Source: Collimonas silvisoli (GTDB lineage Bacteria; Pseudomonadota; Gammaproteobacteria; Burkholderiales; Burkholderiaceae_D). Taken from it: DNA of 45,633 bases. Below are positions 33,495 to 41,623 of this stretch, piece after piece. The DNA lies in NCBI RefSeq assembly GCF_018305005.1, contig NZ_JAGQEG010000042.1, positions 1-45,633 of the forward strand, read 5' to 3'. Positions within the stretch are counted from its first letter, which is position 1, and each line of letters opens with the position of its first letter. The notes under the pieces are model-generated. The model saw only the letters and a program-made list of their open reading frames with translations. It did no database searches and was not told the DNA's origin. A program made the translations under genes and the position numbers.

Positions 33495-34131
33495 TGACCA
33501 ATCCTTTCGCGCCGTCGGCGTGCACATCGGGAATCACCAGCGTGCGGCCGATGTCTTTGCGCTGCGGAAAATTGAGCGGGTCGTAGATGTCGTTGTATTC
33601 GGCGATCAGACGCCATTGATTGGGATCGCCCAGCGCATCCTGCGCAATCAGGTACAAGCGGTCGCTTTGCTTTACCTGCCACAACTGGCGGCAGTTGAAA
33701 TAGCCGCGCGATTGCAGATCCTCTTCCTCGGTCAACACCGATTTGAACGTCACCGACAGCTCGGCCCGCACCGGAATGCCGGAGCTGAGAAACATCGTGA
33801 ACTTCTGGTCGAGCTTGACGATGATGCCGGTATACAGCGGCCCGGCCCAGGTGAAGACCACTACCGGCGGTTCCTTGCGCACATTGGTGCCGACGCTAGG
33901 CACGGTCAGCGCGGCGATCTTGTTGGTCTTGCTGCGCACGTCAATCTGGCTTTCGTAGGTGTCAAAGAAAAGCGATACCGTCAGATCGTCGTTATTGACC
34001 CGCTGAAACTGGATGTTGGAACCCTCTCCCTGCACCATGACGGTTTTGTTCAGCGACAGTTCGATCGGGTTGTACATCACGGGAATTTCTTCGCGCGTTT
34101 GCTGCACAACGATTTTTGCCATCTCCAGCAT
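33487..34131 (-). CDS. LysM-domain hub-tube adaptor (Afp7 equivalent)
   Basis: A 214-aa protein. The N-terminal 150 residues are a tube- or hub-like beta fold (IPVMYNPIELSLNKT, VSLFFDTYE, VVFTWAGPLYTGIIVKL). The C-terminal segment is a LysM-type domain (WQVKQSDRLYLIAQDALGDPNQWRLIAEYNDIYDP). This arrangement matches Afp7/PVC7 and T4 gp53-like or P2 gpX-like adaptors that join tube to hub and baseplate. The ATG at 34131 shares its A with the upstream TGA (TGATG), and AGGAG is 7 nt upstream. Confidence 0.93.
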   Translation of the reverse strand: MLEMAKIVVQQTREEIPVMYNPIELSLNKTVMVQGEGSNIQFQRVNNDDLTVSLFFDTYESQIDVRSKTNKIAALTVPSVGTNVRKEPPVVVFTWAGPLYTGIIVKLDQKFTMFLSSGIPVRAELSVTFKSVLTEEEDLQSRGYFNCRQLWQVKQSDRLYLIAQDALGDPNQWRLIAEYNDIYDPLNFPQRKDIGRTLVIPDVHADGAKGLVNA

Positions 34132-35348
34132 CAGTCTGCTCCTCGTCGATAACGTTCAGTGGCGCTGTGCCGCTCTACCGCGACATAAATGCGATCGGCC
34201 AGCGCATGCAGCATTTGCGGCGACAACAGCGAGTCCGTCATCACGCGGCGCAACTGCTCCTGGGTGTGGCTGCTATGCACGATCTCGTGCAGCACCCTGG
34301 TTTGCACTTTCCGTTCCAGGCTTTGCACCTGCGTCTGAATCCGGGTGTCAATCCGATTTTGAAGATCGGTCCCGGCCGCGCGTCCGGCTTCGCGCAGGAT
34401 GCGCGTGGCCGGATGCGGTGCGTGATAGTGCGCCAACACCGTCGGCGCAACTGCGGGCGACGCTGCGGCATGGCCGGCCGCGGCGGCAGCGATCTCCTCC
34501 AGCCGCGCAGCGATCCGCTGCAAGCCTGGCGAGCCGGCTGCCCGCGGCGCGGTGATTCCGGCATCTGCATCCCGCCGCGCAATCGTCGCAGCGGTGACTC
34601 GGAAAGCCCGCTCGCCTGCCAGGGATTGCCGCCGGACCGGAAACTGCCGGGATTGAAGCACTGACATTCTCGTTAGAAATGCCATGTTTTTTCCTATGAC
34701 GGACCGTGACTTCACATTCTGAAATGCCGGTAACTGCGGCTGTAGCTGCACCGCATGAATAAATCGCTGCGCATGCCGCGGCCGCATCGAACCGTTTTGT
34801 CGCGCACCGGTTCCCGCATTCGGCCACCCTGGACCTGGCGTTTCGCCGTCCGATTTAACCTGGATGCATGCCGCTGCCGACCTGCTCCGCCGCCAAAACG
34901 TCTGCGCACTGCGTGCATGCACACGCGACAGATCCCGCTTGCCTGCCAGAATCTGCAACATGCGTTCGATGCGCTCCTGCACGCCCGGCGACGGCTGCCG
35001 CCCAGCCTGCACGATCCGATGCAAAAGCCGGACCTGCTGCGGGGTAACCTGTAACGACAGACGCAGCAGCATCGGGCTGCGGGCCATGGCGGACGACGAT
35101 TCCTGCAGCTTGCGGCCGCGATCGCGCGCCATCGCGCGCATCCACTGTTGCAACAGATGCACACGCTGGATGTAATAGGAAATGCGGGTAGTCGGCGGCG
35201 CCTTGGCGCGCATCAGAAACGCAAGATGAGCGCCGGCCCCGGACATGCCGGACTGCAAAGCGGGTGCGCCGCGCCCGGCGTGAAAGCGCTGCGCGCCGCT
35301 TGCGCAAAGCAACTGCATGGCCTTGCCGCTGACTGGCGCCATCGCCAT
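34131..35348 (-). CDS. Unrecognised 405-aa basic protein between tube 2 and LysM
   Basis: No family is recognised. The protein is very basic and mostly helical, rich in Arg, Ala and Gln. The C-terminal 100 residues or so form probable long helices (LQNRIDTRIQTQVQSLERKV, then LRRVMTDSLLSPQMLHALADRIYVA) and end ERHSATERYRRGAD. The ATG at 35348 overlaps the stop of the tube gene (TAATG) and its stop overlaps the LysM ATG (TGATG). It is therefore locked into the structural core. In contractile phages this slot, after the tail-assembly chaperones and before the LysM gene, holds the tape measure, and no other tape-measure candidate is visible here. That role is a hypothesis. Confidence 0.6.
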   Translation of the reverse strand: MAMAPVSGKAMQLLCASGAQRFHAGRGAPALQSGMSGAGAHLAFLMRAKAPPTTRISYYIQRVHLLQQWMRAMARDRGRKLQESSSAMARSPMLLRLSLQVTPQQVRLLHRIVQAGRQPSPGVQERIERMLQILAGKRDLSRVHARSAQTFWRRSRSAAACIQVKSDGETPGPGWPNAGTGARQNGSMRPRHAQRFIHAVQLQPQLPAFQNVKSRSVIGKNMAFLTRMSVLQSRQFPVRRQSLAGERAFRVTAATIARRDADAGITAPRAAGSPGLQRIAARLEEIAAAAAGHAAASPAVAPTVLAHYHAPHPATRILREAGRAAGTDLQNRIDTRIQTQVQSLERKVQTRVLHEIVHSSHTQEQLRRVMTDSLLSPQMLHALADRIYVAVERHSATERYRRGAD

Positions 35349-35860
35349 TACAGCAATCCCTTGGCGACGGAATAGGCGGCGCTGCCGAGGCTCTTTTTGA
35401 TGCCTTCATGAGCCAGCGTAAAACTCTGGCTGGCGACCAGATTCTGGCTCGCGTCCAGGCTCGGCCCTTGCCACTGCACCGGCCACGCATTATAGAAATC
35501 CCACCAGACGCTGGGAATGCCCTGATCGTCCAGAATGAAAATCGAACCGTTCTTACGCTTGATCGCGCCCGAAAGCGTCGATTGATACCAGAGCCACATT
35601 GGATCGAGGAAGGTGATCCCGGCCTTTAACACCAGGTCGCTGTAGGTGATTTGTCCCGGCAATTTGTACTCGGTGTCATTGACGCCGCCCTGGCGCACGG
35701 TTTTTACCTCGGTTTTGGATTCCAGTCCATCCACCGACATAAAGCCGCCGACCAGGATGCCTTCCACTTCCACAAAAAAATTGTAGGACTTGAACGGATC
35801 GATGCGCAGTCCCAGTTGGCGCTGGGCAAAGCCGACTCCTGCATTGACGCCTATTACCAT
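35348..35860 (-). CDS. Tail tube protein 2 (gp19-like, Afp5 position)
   Basis: A 170-aa tube protein of the gp19/T4-like tube family. The hallmark blocks are DPFKSYNFFVEVEGILVGGFMSVDGL, SKTEVKTVRQGGVNDTEYKLPGQITYSDLVLKAGI, and IPSVWWDFYNAWPVQW. eCIS loci usually encode two or more tube paralogues; this one lies near the hub end and may form the first tube ring, like Afp5. AGGAGG sits 5 nt before the ATG at 35860. It overlaps the next gene by one base. Confidence 0.92.
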   Translation of the reverse strand: MVIGVNAGVGFAQRQLGLRIDPFKSYNFFVEVEGILVGGFMSVDGLESKTEVKTVRQGGVNDTEYKLPGQITYSDLVLKAGITFLDPMWLWYQSTLSGAIKRKNGSIFILDDQGIPSVWWDFYNAWPVQWQGPSLDASQNLVASQSFTLAHEGIKKSLGSAAYSVAKGLL

Positions 35861-35913
35861 TGTATCCTCCTATGCCGCCATTCCGATCTGCCTGGGACGG
35901 AGTACCGCTGCGC

Positions 35914-36120
35914 TCAACTCCTTCCCGCAAGTTCTAAGCTACTCCCGTTTTTTTGCCGTTCGTCCGTATTCATCACTTTGTTGATTTTGCTGATTTCCTC
36001 GCACCAGCGGCGCCGCTCGGCATGTTCCATTGCCAGGATCTCCCCGTAAGACCAGTGAAAGTGATAGGCGACGAAGGCTATCTCTGCGTAAAGCTGGTCG
36101 GCAACTGCGGGGAGTCCGGC
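35914..36120 (-). CDS. -1 frame extension of the tail-assembly chaperone (DUF6760-like)
   Basis: This is the 3' part of a predicted fusion protein. After the slip at 36126-36120 the -1 frame continues for 68 residues: AGLPAVADQLYAEIAFVAYH, then FHWSYGEILAMEHAERRRW, ending ELAGRS. The YHFHWSYGEI...ERRRW block looks like the small DUF6760-type proteins found beside eCIS tail-assembly genes. The -1 frame has no ATG, GTG or TTG ahead of this block, so it cannot be made independently. The combined product would be 182 aa (114 + 68). It parallels lambda gpGT, which binds tube and tape measure during assembly. Confidence 0.75.
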   Translation of the reverse strand, partial: AGLPAVADQLYAEIAFVAYHFHWSYGEILAMEHAERRRWCEEISKINKVMNTDERQKNGSSLELAGRS

Positions 36121-36461
36121 TTTCCCAATCCGCCCTGCGCCTCCATCTGCAGCACGTTGTCTTCGCCGCCGACTTGGTTGATCTTGTTGTACAGGCTCTG
36201 CAAGAAGGAAAAATCCGCCGAAAATAATTCTTCGACCACTTTGGTGGTGATCATGTCCAGACTGCCGAGCCGGACGATGACGCGCGACAGGACGATCACG
36301 ATCAGATAGGCCGGATTGCTTTGCACCCGATGGTCCTTCAACGGCAAAATCTCGTCCCCGGCGGTGGCCAGCCGCATCACGCCTGTGCGATGCAATGTGC
36401 CGTCGCTGTCGCGATAGCCGATCGGCAGGGTGAATTCCTTTTCCATACTGATGACGTGCAT
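36078..36461 (-). CDS. Phage tail-assembly chaperone-like protein (gpG-like, 0 frame)
   Basis: A 127-aa protein. MEKEFTLPIGYRDSDGTLHRTGVMRL, then ILPLKDHRVQSNPAYLIVIVLSR and MITTKVVEELFSADFSFLQSLYNKIN fit small tail-assembly proteins of contractile tails (gpG/gpE-like). AAGGAG lies 8 nt upstream of the ATG at 36461, so an open-frame start 24 codons earlier is rejected. Codons 113-114 are GGA AAG within an in-frame GGGAAAG heptamer. Most ribosomes would end at the TAG at 36078-36080; a fraction should shift to make the long form. It lies between tube 1 and tube 2. Confidence 0.8.
   Translation of the reverse strand: MHVISMEKEFTLPIGYRDSDGTLHRTGVMRLATAGDEILPLKDHRVQSNPAYLIVIVLSRVIVRLGSLDMITTKVVEELFSADFSFLQSLYNKINQVGGEDNVLQMEAQGGLGKPDSPQLPTSFTQR
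36120..36126 (-). promoter_or_regulatory. Predicted -1 programmed frameshift site GGGAAAG
   Basis: In the 0 frame it reads G GGA AAG, which fits X_XXY_YYZ. It is the same heptamer used at the lambda G-T junction. The 0-frame stop comes 14 codons later, and the -1 frame stays open for 68 codons beyond the slip. No obvious strong downstream stem was found by eye. Confidence 0.75.
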
Positions 36462-36529
36462 GCTGATTACTCCTTGATTACTCATATCGACCTTGTAGGC
36501 TGGAGCACCATCCCAGCCTGCCCCTTCGT

Positions 36530-36976
36530 TCACGACACGCGTGTCATGTATTCCATCGTCAATTCAAACGTCTCGACCATCACTTCGCTGCTCGCGGCGT
36601 TGAGGCCGGTGCTTTCGTATTTGCTGGCCCAGGCGTTGATGATGTTCCAGCGGGCCTTGTCGACGCCGCCGGCGTCCATCAGAATCAGCGACACGTTCTT
36701 TTGCGCACCCTTGGCGCCGGAGCCTTGCGACGAGACCAGTTGATACCAGTTATACAGATCCATCGAGTCGGTCAGGCCCTTTTTCAGGCTTAGCTTGCCG
36801 TAGCTGGTCAAGCCCGAAAACGAGCGCTTGTACACCGGATCGGTGCCTTCCCGATATTCCACCGTTTCCACCGTGCTGTCGGGCACACTTGCCTCGGAAA
36901 ACGCGGCAATCTGGATGCCCGCTATTTCCACCCGAAAGCGAAAACCGCGGTAGGGATCGGTTAATGTCGTTGCCAT
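36530..36976 (-). CDS. Tail tube protein 1 (gp19-like, Afp1 equivalent)
   Basis: A 148-aa tube protein. TDPYRGFRFRVEIAGIQIAAFSEASV, then STVETVEYREGTDPVYKRSFSGLTSYGKLSLKKGL and SLILMDAGGVDKARWNIINAW are standard gp19 tube blocks. The C-terminus reads ETFELTMEYMTRV. It is the probable main tube subunit, since it directly follows the sheath gene as Afp1/PVC1 do in other loci. GGAG lies 7 nt before the ATG at 36976. The gap to the sheath gene (138 bp) holds no gene. Confidence 0.93.
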   Translation of the reverse strand: MATTLTDPYRGFRFRVEIAGIQIAAFSEASVPDSTVETVEYREGTDPVYKRSFSGLTSYGKLSLKKGLTDSMDLYNWYQLVSSQGSGAKGAQKNVSLILMDAGGVDKARWNIINAWASKYESTGLNAASSEVMVETFELTMEYMTRVS

Positions 36977-37114
36977 AGTTGTTCTCCGCAATCAGTCGTC
37001 ATTAAGTTGGTCATTCCATTTCCAAATCAAATGCGAACGCGGCGCGGGCCTGCAGGCATTGCGCCAGTCAGGCAGGCGCCGACAACCAAGTGCACGTTTG
37101 ATGTGGACATGGAA

Positions 37115-38758
37115 TCAGTTTCCGGAGTCCGGCGCGCTGGTCTTCTGCGTCATGCGAATAATGACAAATTCGGCCGGGTACACCGCCGCCAGGCCGATGT
37201 CGATATACAACTGCCCCAGCATGCGGGTTTCGGGCGGGTTATTGGACGCGTCGCACGTCACGAAAAACGCTTCCGAAGCAGTGGCGCCGAACAGGCCGCC
37301 CTGTTGCCACAAAGTCGTCAGGAAAGCGCTGATGTCGCGCGTGACCGACGACCACAGTTGCTGGTCGTTAGGCTCGAACACCACCCACTGCAAGCTTTGT
37401 TTCAGGCTCTGCTCGACATAGATGAACAGGCGGCGCACGGCGATGTAGGTCCATTCGGTATTGAGCGCGAGCGTGCGCGCGCCCCAGATCACGTTGCCGT
37501 AATTGATGAAATTACGGATCGCGTTGATGCCTTCCTGGTTGAGTTGATCCTGATCGGCGTCGGTGATCGATTGATCCAGCAAGACCGCCGTCATCAACGC
37601 ACCGTCGCTGACCCCGGCCGGCGACTTGTAGACGCCGACATTGGTGTCGGTATACGCGTAGCGTCCCAGCACCGGCCCCGACGGCGGGATCGGCACATTG
37701 GCATTGGCAATCGGGTTATAGATATAGACCCAGGGATAATAAATCGCGCCGAAGTCGGAATTGAGGGCATTGGGATTGCCGTTGGGAGCGGTGCCCTGCC
37801 CCGATTTGAACGACAGCATATCCTGAAGGTTGAGGCCGAACGGCGGATCGATGACATAAAACAGGCTGCGCAATTTCTCGCAAAACCCCAACCCCAGATT
37901 GATCAGTTGGCCTTGCAGCGACTGCGACGGTTTTCCGCCGTTATCGGTGGCGGTCACCGTGTCCGGCACCGATAGCAGGCTGAGCCCCTGCACCTTGGCC
38001 AGGAGATCGGTAGCCGCATTCAGGTCATAGACCGGAGCGGTTCCTCCGGTAAACAAGGTCGGGCCGCTGTTAGGCGGACGCGTGCCTGTGGTCGCGCTGG
38101 CGCTGACCGGCAGGCGCACGAACATCGAGTTGCTGTTGATCTTGGCCGCCAGCGGGCTGGGTTGATCGGCGATGCTGGTCAAGCTGTTGGCGGTAAAGCC
38201 GTTGAACTGTTCCAGCACGTAATACTGCTTGCTGTTGATGGTTTTCGGCGACAGGTTGTTTTCCAGTACGTATTGCTGCAACAACTGATTCGGCATCGTG
38301 GCGGTGGTCGTTGCGATCACGGCGGCGTCGACCAGAATGGTGACGTTGAATACCGGCGTGGGCGGCGGCGACTTCACCGTCGGATCGGTCGCGCTGCCGT
38401 TGCTGATCATGATGTTCAACACATTGCCCCAGGTTCCGGGCGTGACTGCGCTGAAGACCAGGGGCGAGGCCTTGCCGGTCGCAGCCTTGGCGTTGGCGCT
38501 GTCGGTGGCGCGCACGATGTAGCAGGCGGTGCCGCCTTCGTTGAAAAACTCGTAGACTGACCACGACACCATCGCATACCAGGCAAGGTTGCCGAACTGG
38601 CGCTGGTACGCATTCCAGCTCGTGATCAGCGTCGGTTGCATGAACGGACCGGTTTCGGTGACGCCGACGAAGGCCGCGGTCGAGGTGGATGCGCCTTGAA
38701 TGCTGCGGGTGCTCGGCACTTCCTGGATGTAAATGCCGGGATGATTATAGGTGGCCAA
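37115..38758 (-). CDS. Contractile tail sheath protein
   Basis: A 547-aa sheath protein and the only one in the operon. The N-terminus MATYNHPGIYIQEVPSTRSIQGASTSTAAFVG is the canonical sheath start. WSVYEFFNEGGTACYIVR follows. The C-terminal block with SVTRDISAFLTTLWQQGGLFG, MLGQLYIDIGLAAVYPAEFVIIRM is the handshake domain that links subunits. The start codon is TTG (38758-38756), with AAGGA 10 nt upstream. A sheath is the most abundant protein of the particle, so the weak start is odd and may limit output relative to tube. Afp has three sheath paralogues; this locus has one. Confidence 0.95.
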   Translation of the reverse strand: MATYNHPGIYIQEVPSTRSIQGASTSTAAFVGVTETGPFMQPTLITSWNAYQRQFGNLAWYAMVSWSVYEFFNEGGTACYIVRATDSANAKAATGKASPLVFSAVTPGTWGNVLNIMISNGSATDPTVKSPPPTPVFNVTILVDAAVIATTTATMPNQLLQQYVLENNLSPKTINSKQYYVLEQFNGFTANSLTSIADQPSPLAAKINSNSMFVRLPVSASATTGTRPPNSGPTLFTGGTAPVYDLNAATDLLAKVQGLSLLSVPDTVTATDNGGKPSQSLQGQLINLGLGFCEKLRSLFYVIDPPFGLNLQDMLSFKSGQGTAPNGNPNALNSDFGAIYYPWVYIYNPIANANVPIPPSGPVLGRYAYTDTNVGVYKSPAGVSDGALMTAVLLDQSITDADQDQLNQEGINAIRNFINYGNVIWGARTLALNTEWTYIAVRRLFIYVEQSLKQSLQWVVFEPNDQQLWSSVTRDISAFLTTLWQQGGLFGATASEAFFVTCDASNNPPETRMLGQLYIDIGLAAVYPAEFVIIRMTQKTSAPDSGN

Positions 38759-38778
38759 GATAGTTCTTTCCTTATGGA

Positions 38779-39363
38779 TTAACTTATTTCAATGTCGACG
38801 CACTGCGTGGTACCCGGCTGCACACTTAACTGCTTCCGCACGTTTGCAAATCCAGCCTTGCTAAAATTCAGGTCGACGGCGGTGTGCGCCGCCAGTTTGC
38901 CGGTCAGGGCCAGCGCGTAACGGCCGTCGTAACGTCCATAATCGGATGACCGGGTGGTTTGACGCTTTGGCCTGGCGCGTACATTCTGATAGCTGGCGGC
39001 GACGTCGACGCCGGGCACGGGTCGACGCTGTGCGTCGACCTGGAAAATTTGCCCGCGAATCAGGGTTGTCCCTTCCGGATAGGGATAGAGCGGGCTTGGA
39101 GCCAATGTGCAGGCGATGATGGCGTCAGCCAACGGCTCGCGGAGCGGCACTTGCAATGCAATCCGTTGATCGAAGAAGACATGATTCTCGCAAAGGATCG
39201 TCAATTGATACGCGCCGTCGTCAAGGTCGCTAAACGCGTAAAAGGCCTGTGCCTTGCTCAGCGGCAGATACGGCTTGTCGTTGAGCAAAAACCGTACCGC
39301 GACGCCCACCGCAGGCTGCAGACTGAAGCCGTCGATCAGTTGCACCACCGCGCTGAGCTTCAC
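38779..39363 (-). CDS. Ig/carboxypeptidase-regulatory-like eCIS protein
   Basis: A 194-aa protein with two beta-sandwich-like segments. VKLSAVVQLIDGFSLQPAVGVAVRF and AFYAFSDLDDGAYQLTILCE look like a carboxypeptidase-regulatory (CNA-B/Ig) domain. A second half with TLIRGQIFQVDAQRRPVPGV and GRYALALTGK is a repeat of the idea. I place the start at the GTG at 39363, which overlaps the TGA of the DUF4255 gene (GTGA). No signal peptide. Similar proteins occur next to DUF4255 genes in eCIS loci and may decorate the sheath, but the role is unknown. Confidence 0.7.
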   Translation of the reverse strand: MKLSAVVQLIDGFSLQPAVGVAVRFLLNDKPYLPLSKAQAFYAFSDLDDGAYQLTILCENHVFFDQRIALQVPLREPLADAIIACTLAPSPLYPYPEGTTLIRGQIFQVDAQRRPVPGVDVAASYQNVRARPKRQTTRSSDYGRYDGRYALALTGKLAAHTAVDLNFSKAGFANVRKQLSVQPGTTQCVDIEIS

Positions 39364-39989
39364 GTTGCGCCCTTGTGCAGAACGCCGTCGAGCGGCCGCT
39401 GCTCCGCGTGCAAATCGCCCTGGATGACCATATTGCTTTGCCATGCATCGGTGGACGGAATCCGCACCGGCGACAACATATAGAGCTTGGTGAGTTTGTA
39501 GGCTTTGTTCGGAAACCCGCTCCAGATATTGTGCAGCGTCGCGATCGAGCTGGTGTCGGGCACGATCGGAATCGCCTCATTGCCGCTTTGCTTCAATACC
39601 GGATGCAGCCATTCTCCGGACAGCGCAGGTATTTCGTGAAACAGCCTGACCAGCTTGTCCACCAGCACCAGTTCCAGCTCGGCGGAACGGGCGTAAGGCA
39701 CCATCATGTACAGCAGATCGGCCACCAGTGGCGGCGGCGTCACCGCCAGCGAATTCCGTGCATCATCGGCGCCCTGCCGACGAGTCAGGGTCGGCGGCAA
39801 ATTGCGCAGGTAGGGATTGATTTCCAGGTTATAAAGATACAGCGACAGCCGGGTCTCGCCCTGGCTGTCGATCTCCGCGGGTGAGTCGAACACCACCGCC
39901 GACTCGGGCCGCAATTCCGCAATATGATCGCGAATCAACGATCGCAACGATTCGCTGACGCAGCGCAGTATCTGACCGTTATCGACCAT
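39360..39989 (-). CDS. DUF4255 tail-terminator-like protein (Afp16 equivalent)
   Basis: A 209-aa DUF4255 protein. The N-terminus MVDNGQILRCVSESLRSLI, then LSLYLYNLEINPYLRNLPP, VTPPPLVADLLYMMVPYA, ELVLVDKLVRLFHEIP, and SGFPNKAYKLTKLYMLSPVRI are diagnostic. In Afp, Afp16 caps tube and sheath at the distal end and sets particle length, like T4 gp3/gp15. The ATG at 39989 is chosen for the family start; the open frame extends upstream but overlaps the previous gene in an unlikely way. It is coupled to the next gene by GTGA. Confidence 0.92.
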   Translation of the reverse strand: MVDNGQILRCVSESLRSLIRDHIAELRPESAVVFDSPAEIDSQGETRLSLYLYNLEINPYLRNLPPTLTRRQGADDARNSLAVTPPPLVADLLYMMVPYARSAELELVLVDKLVRLFHEIPALSGEWLHPVLKQSGNEAIPIVPDTSSIATLHNIWSGFPNKAYKLTKLYMLSPVRIPSTDAWQSNMVIQGDLHAEQRPLDGVLHKGAT

Positions 39990-40003
39990 TTCCGGATGCT
40001 TCC

Positions 40004-40807
40004 TCAGAGTGTGAAAACGGTGTCGGTCTGACTCACGAGTTGCGGCTGCCGGTTGCCGACATGCGCATACAGGCTGACATTGCTGTCGCAAGTCGTCTTG
40101 AGGTAAATGTAAGGCAAATCGATCGGCTCCCAGATAATATAAGCCAGCAAGAAGAAATCCAGGGTCTCGGCCGAACTTGTATTTTTTGCGGTCTCGAATA
40201 CGATTTGGCGGCTGTTGTAAGTCAGGGAAGCCAGCGGCACGGAACCTTTGGCACTGGCCATCCGGATACCCCCCGCTTCGGAAAATATCGGCCCCAGACT
40301 CCAGGTCGCCAGGCCCAGGCCCTTCTTGGTCGAGAGTTCCAGGCTGATCCTGTTGCCGGGAGCGGCGCCCTGGACGGTAACCAGTACGCCACGGGTATTG
40401 CTTTCCGGATTGCGCAGCACCGCGCTGATGCGTCCGTTGCGCCACTCCATCCCGCGCTGCGCCCCGAAAAACGCCATTACCGTAGCGTCGTTATTGAGTG
40501 TGCAATAGCCCTGCAAATAATCGACGCCGGGCGTCACGCGCAGGAACAGGGTCATCGTAAACGCGCCCAGCGAACTGTTGTCGCTGGAGGTGCGGATGGC
40601 AAGCATTCCTTCGTTGAATTCGATTTTCTGGATACAGGATTGCGGCTGCCCCGAGGCGTTCTGGGCTGCCACGGTAAAGCCCATGCTGTCGCCCGATAGC
40701 GCCCCCAGGGACCAGCTCGCACCCAACGTTGTAAACGTGAAGTTGATATTGGAATTGGGCGCGACATTATTGAATATCAACACAACCGGCATTAGCTCTT
40801 GAATCAT
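40004..40807 (-). CDS. Unrecognised beta-rich protein, eCIS operon head (267 aa)
   Basis: A 267-aa protein of no family I recognise. It starts MIQELMPVVLIFNNVAPNSN and is rich in Ser, Thr, Asn, Gly and short beta-strand-like stretches (TFTTLGASWSLGALS, SLGAFTMTLFLRVTPG). Three cysteines occur. Two tandem halves may be present, since the WSLG motif appears in both (ASWSLGALS near residue 32, ATWSLGPIF near 168). AAGG lies 6 nt before the ATG. It ends 14 bp before the DUF4255 gene, so it is co-transcribed with the structural core. It could be a surface decoration or a cargo. Confidence 0.65.
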   Translation of the reverse strand: MIQELMPVVLIFNNVAPNSNINFTFTTLGASWSLGALSGDSMGFTVAAQNASGQPQSCIQKIEFNEGMLAIRTSSDNSSLGAFTMTLFLRVTPGVDYLQGYCTLNNDATVMAFFGAQRGMEWRNGRISAVLRNPESNTRGVLVTVQGAAPGNRISLELSTKKGLGLATWSLGPIFSEAGGIRMASAKGSVPLASLTYNSRQIVFETAKNTSSAETLDFFLLAYIIWEPIDLPYIYLKTTCDSNVSLYAHVGNRQPQLVSQTDTVFTL

Positions 40808-40874
40808 CGATAACCTTTTGGTGTTTTACCGCGATCCCATTCGCCCGCGGCAACCGCGGCGCGATACCCAGACA

Positions 40875-41612
40875 TCACTCCAGATCCACCCCGAACGAAC
40901 TCAAACCGACGATACTGCTGCGGTCGCAGCGCGACTGCAGGGTCACGCTTGCTCCGGGCGGCAAATCGACCCGGCCCTGTAAATGCAGTTGATCGGTACG
41001 TACATAAAGGTTGATATTGATCTCGCTGCAATCCTGATAGGTTTCCAGGATCATCTCGCGCGCATTAATCAGGAAACTACGGAGATAAAGAGCGGGATCG
41101 GTACCGGCCGCGAAGCTCAAACCCACCATCCGGCTATTTTCGCCGCCCTCGCTCCAGATCGCCTTTTGGTCTTGGCGGATCGATAAAAATGCTTTGCTGT
41201 TGGCACGCAGATTGCTGAAAGTGAGACTCATTTGCCGAAAGGTATCGACCTCCTTGAAGCAGGTCTCATTGAGCGCATGCATGGGATTTGCCAGCAAATG
41301 CGAATGCAGGTGCCGCATCTCCTCGGGCGAAAGCGCCTCGGCTTCGCTCTTGATCTGCGCCATCATCGACGCCGCTTGCTCCTGCTGCACCCGGAGCAGG
41401 AGCAGCTCCGTGTTCGGAACCGGCGCAGCGGCTTGCGGTTTCGCCTCTGGATCCGGTGCGGCCGATGCCGGCGCGGGCGTTGGCGCTGCTGCCTCTAAGG
41501 CTGCGGCTGGTGCAGCCGCCTGCGGCAATGGCGTAGCGCCGGCTCCTGCCTGATCAGGCTTGGCTGCTTTCTCAGGCACCTTCGACGTGCCGCTTTTCTT
41601 TATGTCATCCAT
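40875..41612 (-). CDS. Unrecognised protein with Ala/Pro linker, eCIS operon head (245 aa)
   Basis: A 245-aa protein. Residues 1-65 or so are a low-complexity Ala/Pro linker (PLPQAAAPAAALEAAAPTPA). A helical segment (LLLLRVQQEQAASMMAQI) follows. The last 130 residues form a mixed domain with SLTFSNLRANSKAFLSIRQ, LYLRSFLINAREMILE, and LQGRVDLPPGASVTLQSRCD. No signal peptide is visible. The linker could allow it to be threaded or to tether another protein. No catalytic motif is recognised. It starts 11 bp after the GTG-initiated gene upstream. Confidence 0.65.
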   Translation of the reverse strand: MDDIKKSGTSKVPEKAAKPDQAGAGATPLPQAAAPAAALEAAAPTPAPASAAPDPEAKPQAAAPVPNTELLLLRVQQEQAASMMAQIKSEAEALSPEEMRHLHSHLLANPMHALNETCFKEVDTFRQMSLTFSNLRANSKAFLSIRQDQKAIWSEGGENSRMVGLSFAAGTDPALYLRSFLINAREMILETYQDCSEININLYVRTDQLHLQGRVDLPPGASVTLQSRCDRSSIVGLSSFGVDLE

Positions 41613-41623
41613 GTCGACGACAG

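Noticed and set aside
36120-36126. Frameshift as a sequencing error
   Set aside because: A canonical slippery heptamer at the exact overlap, with a 0-frame that is itself a complete protein-like gene, fits programmed recoding better than a random indel.
39990-40445. N-terminal extension of the DUF4255 reading frame
   Set aside because: It would overlap the 267-aa gene by about 440 bp and is low-complexity Arg/Gln-rich; the family start MVDNGQILRCVSESLRSL fits at 39989.
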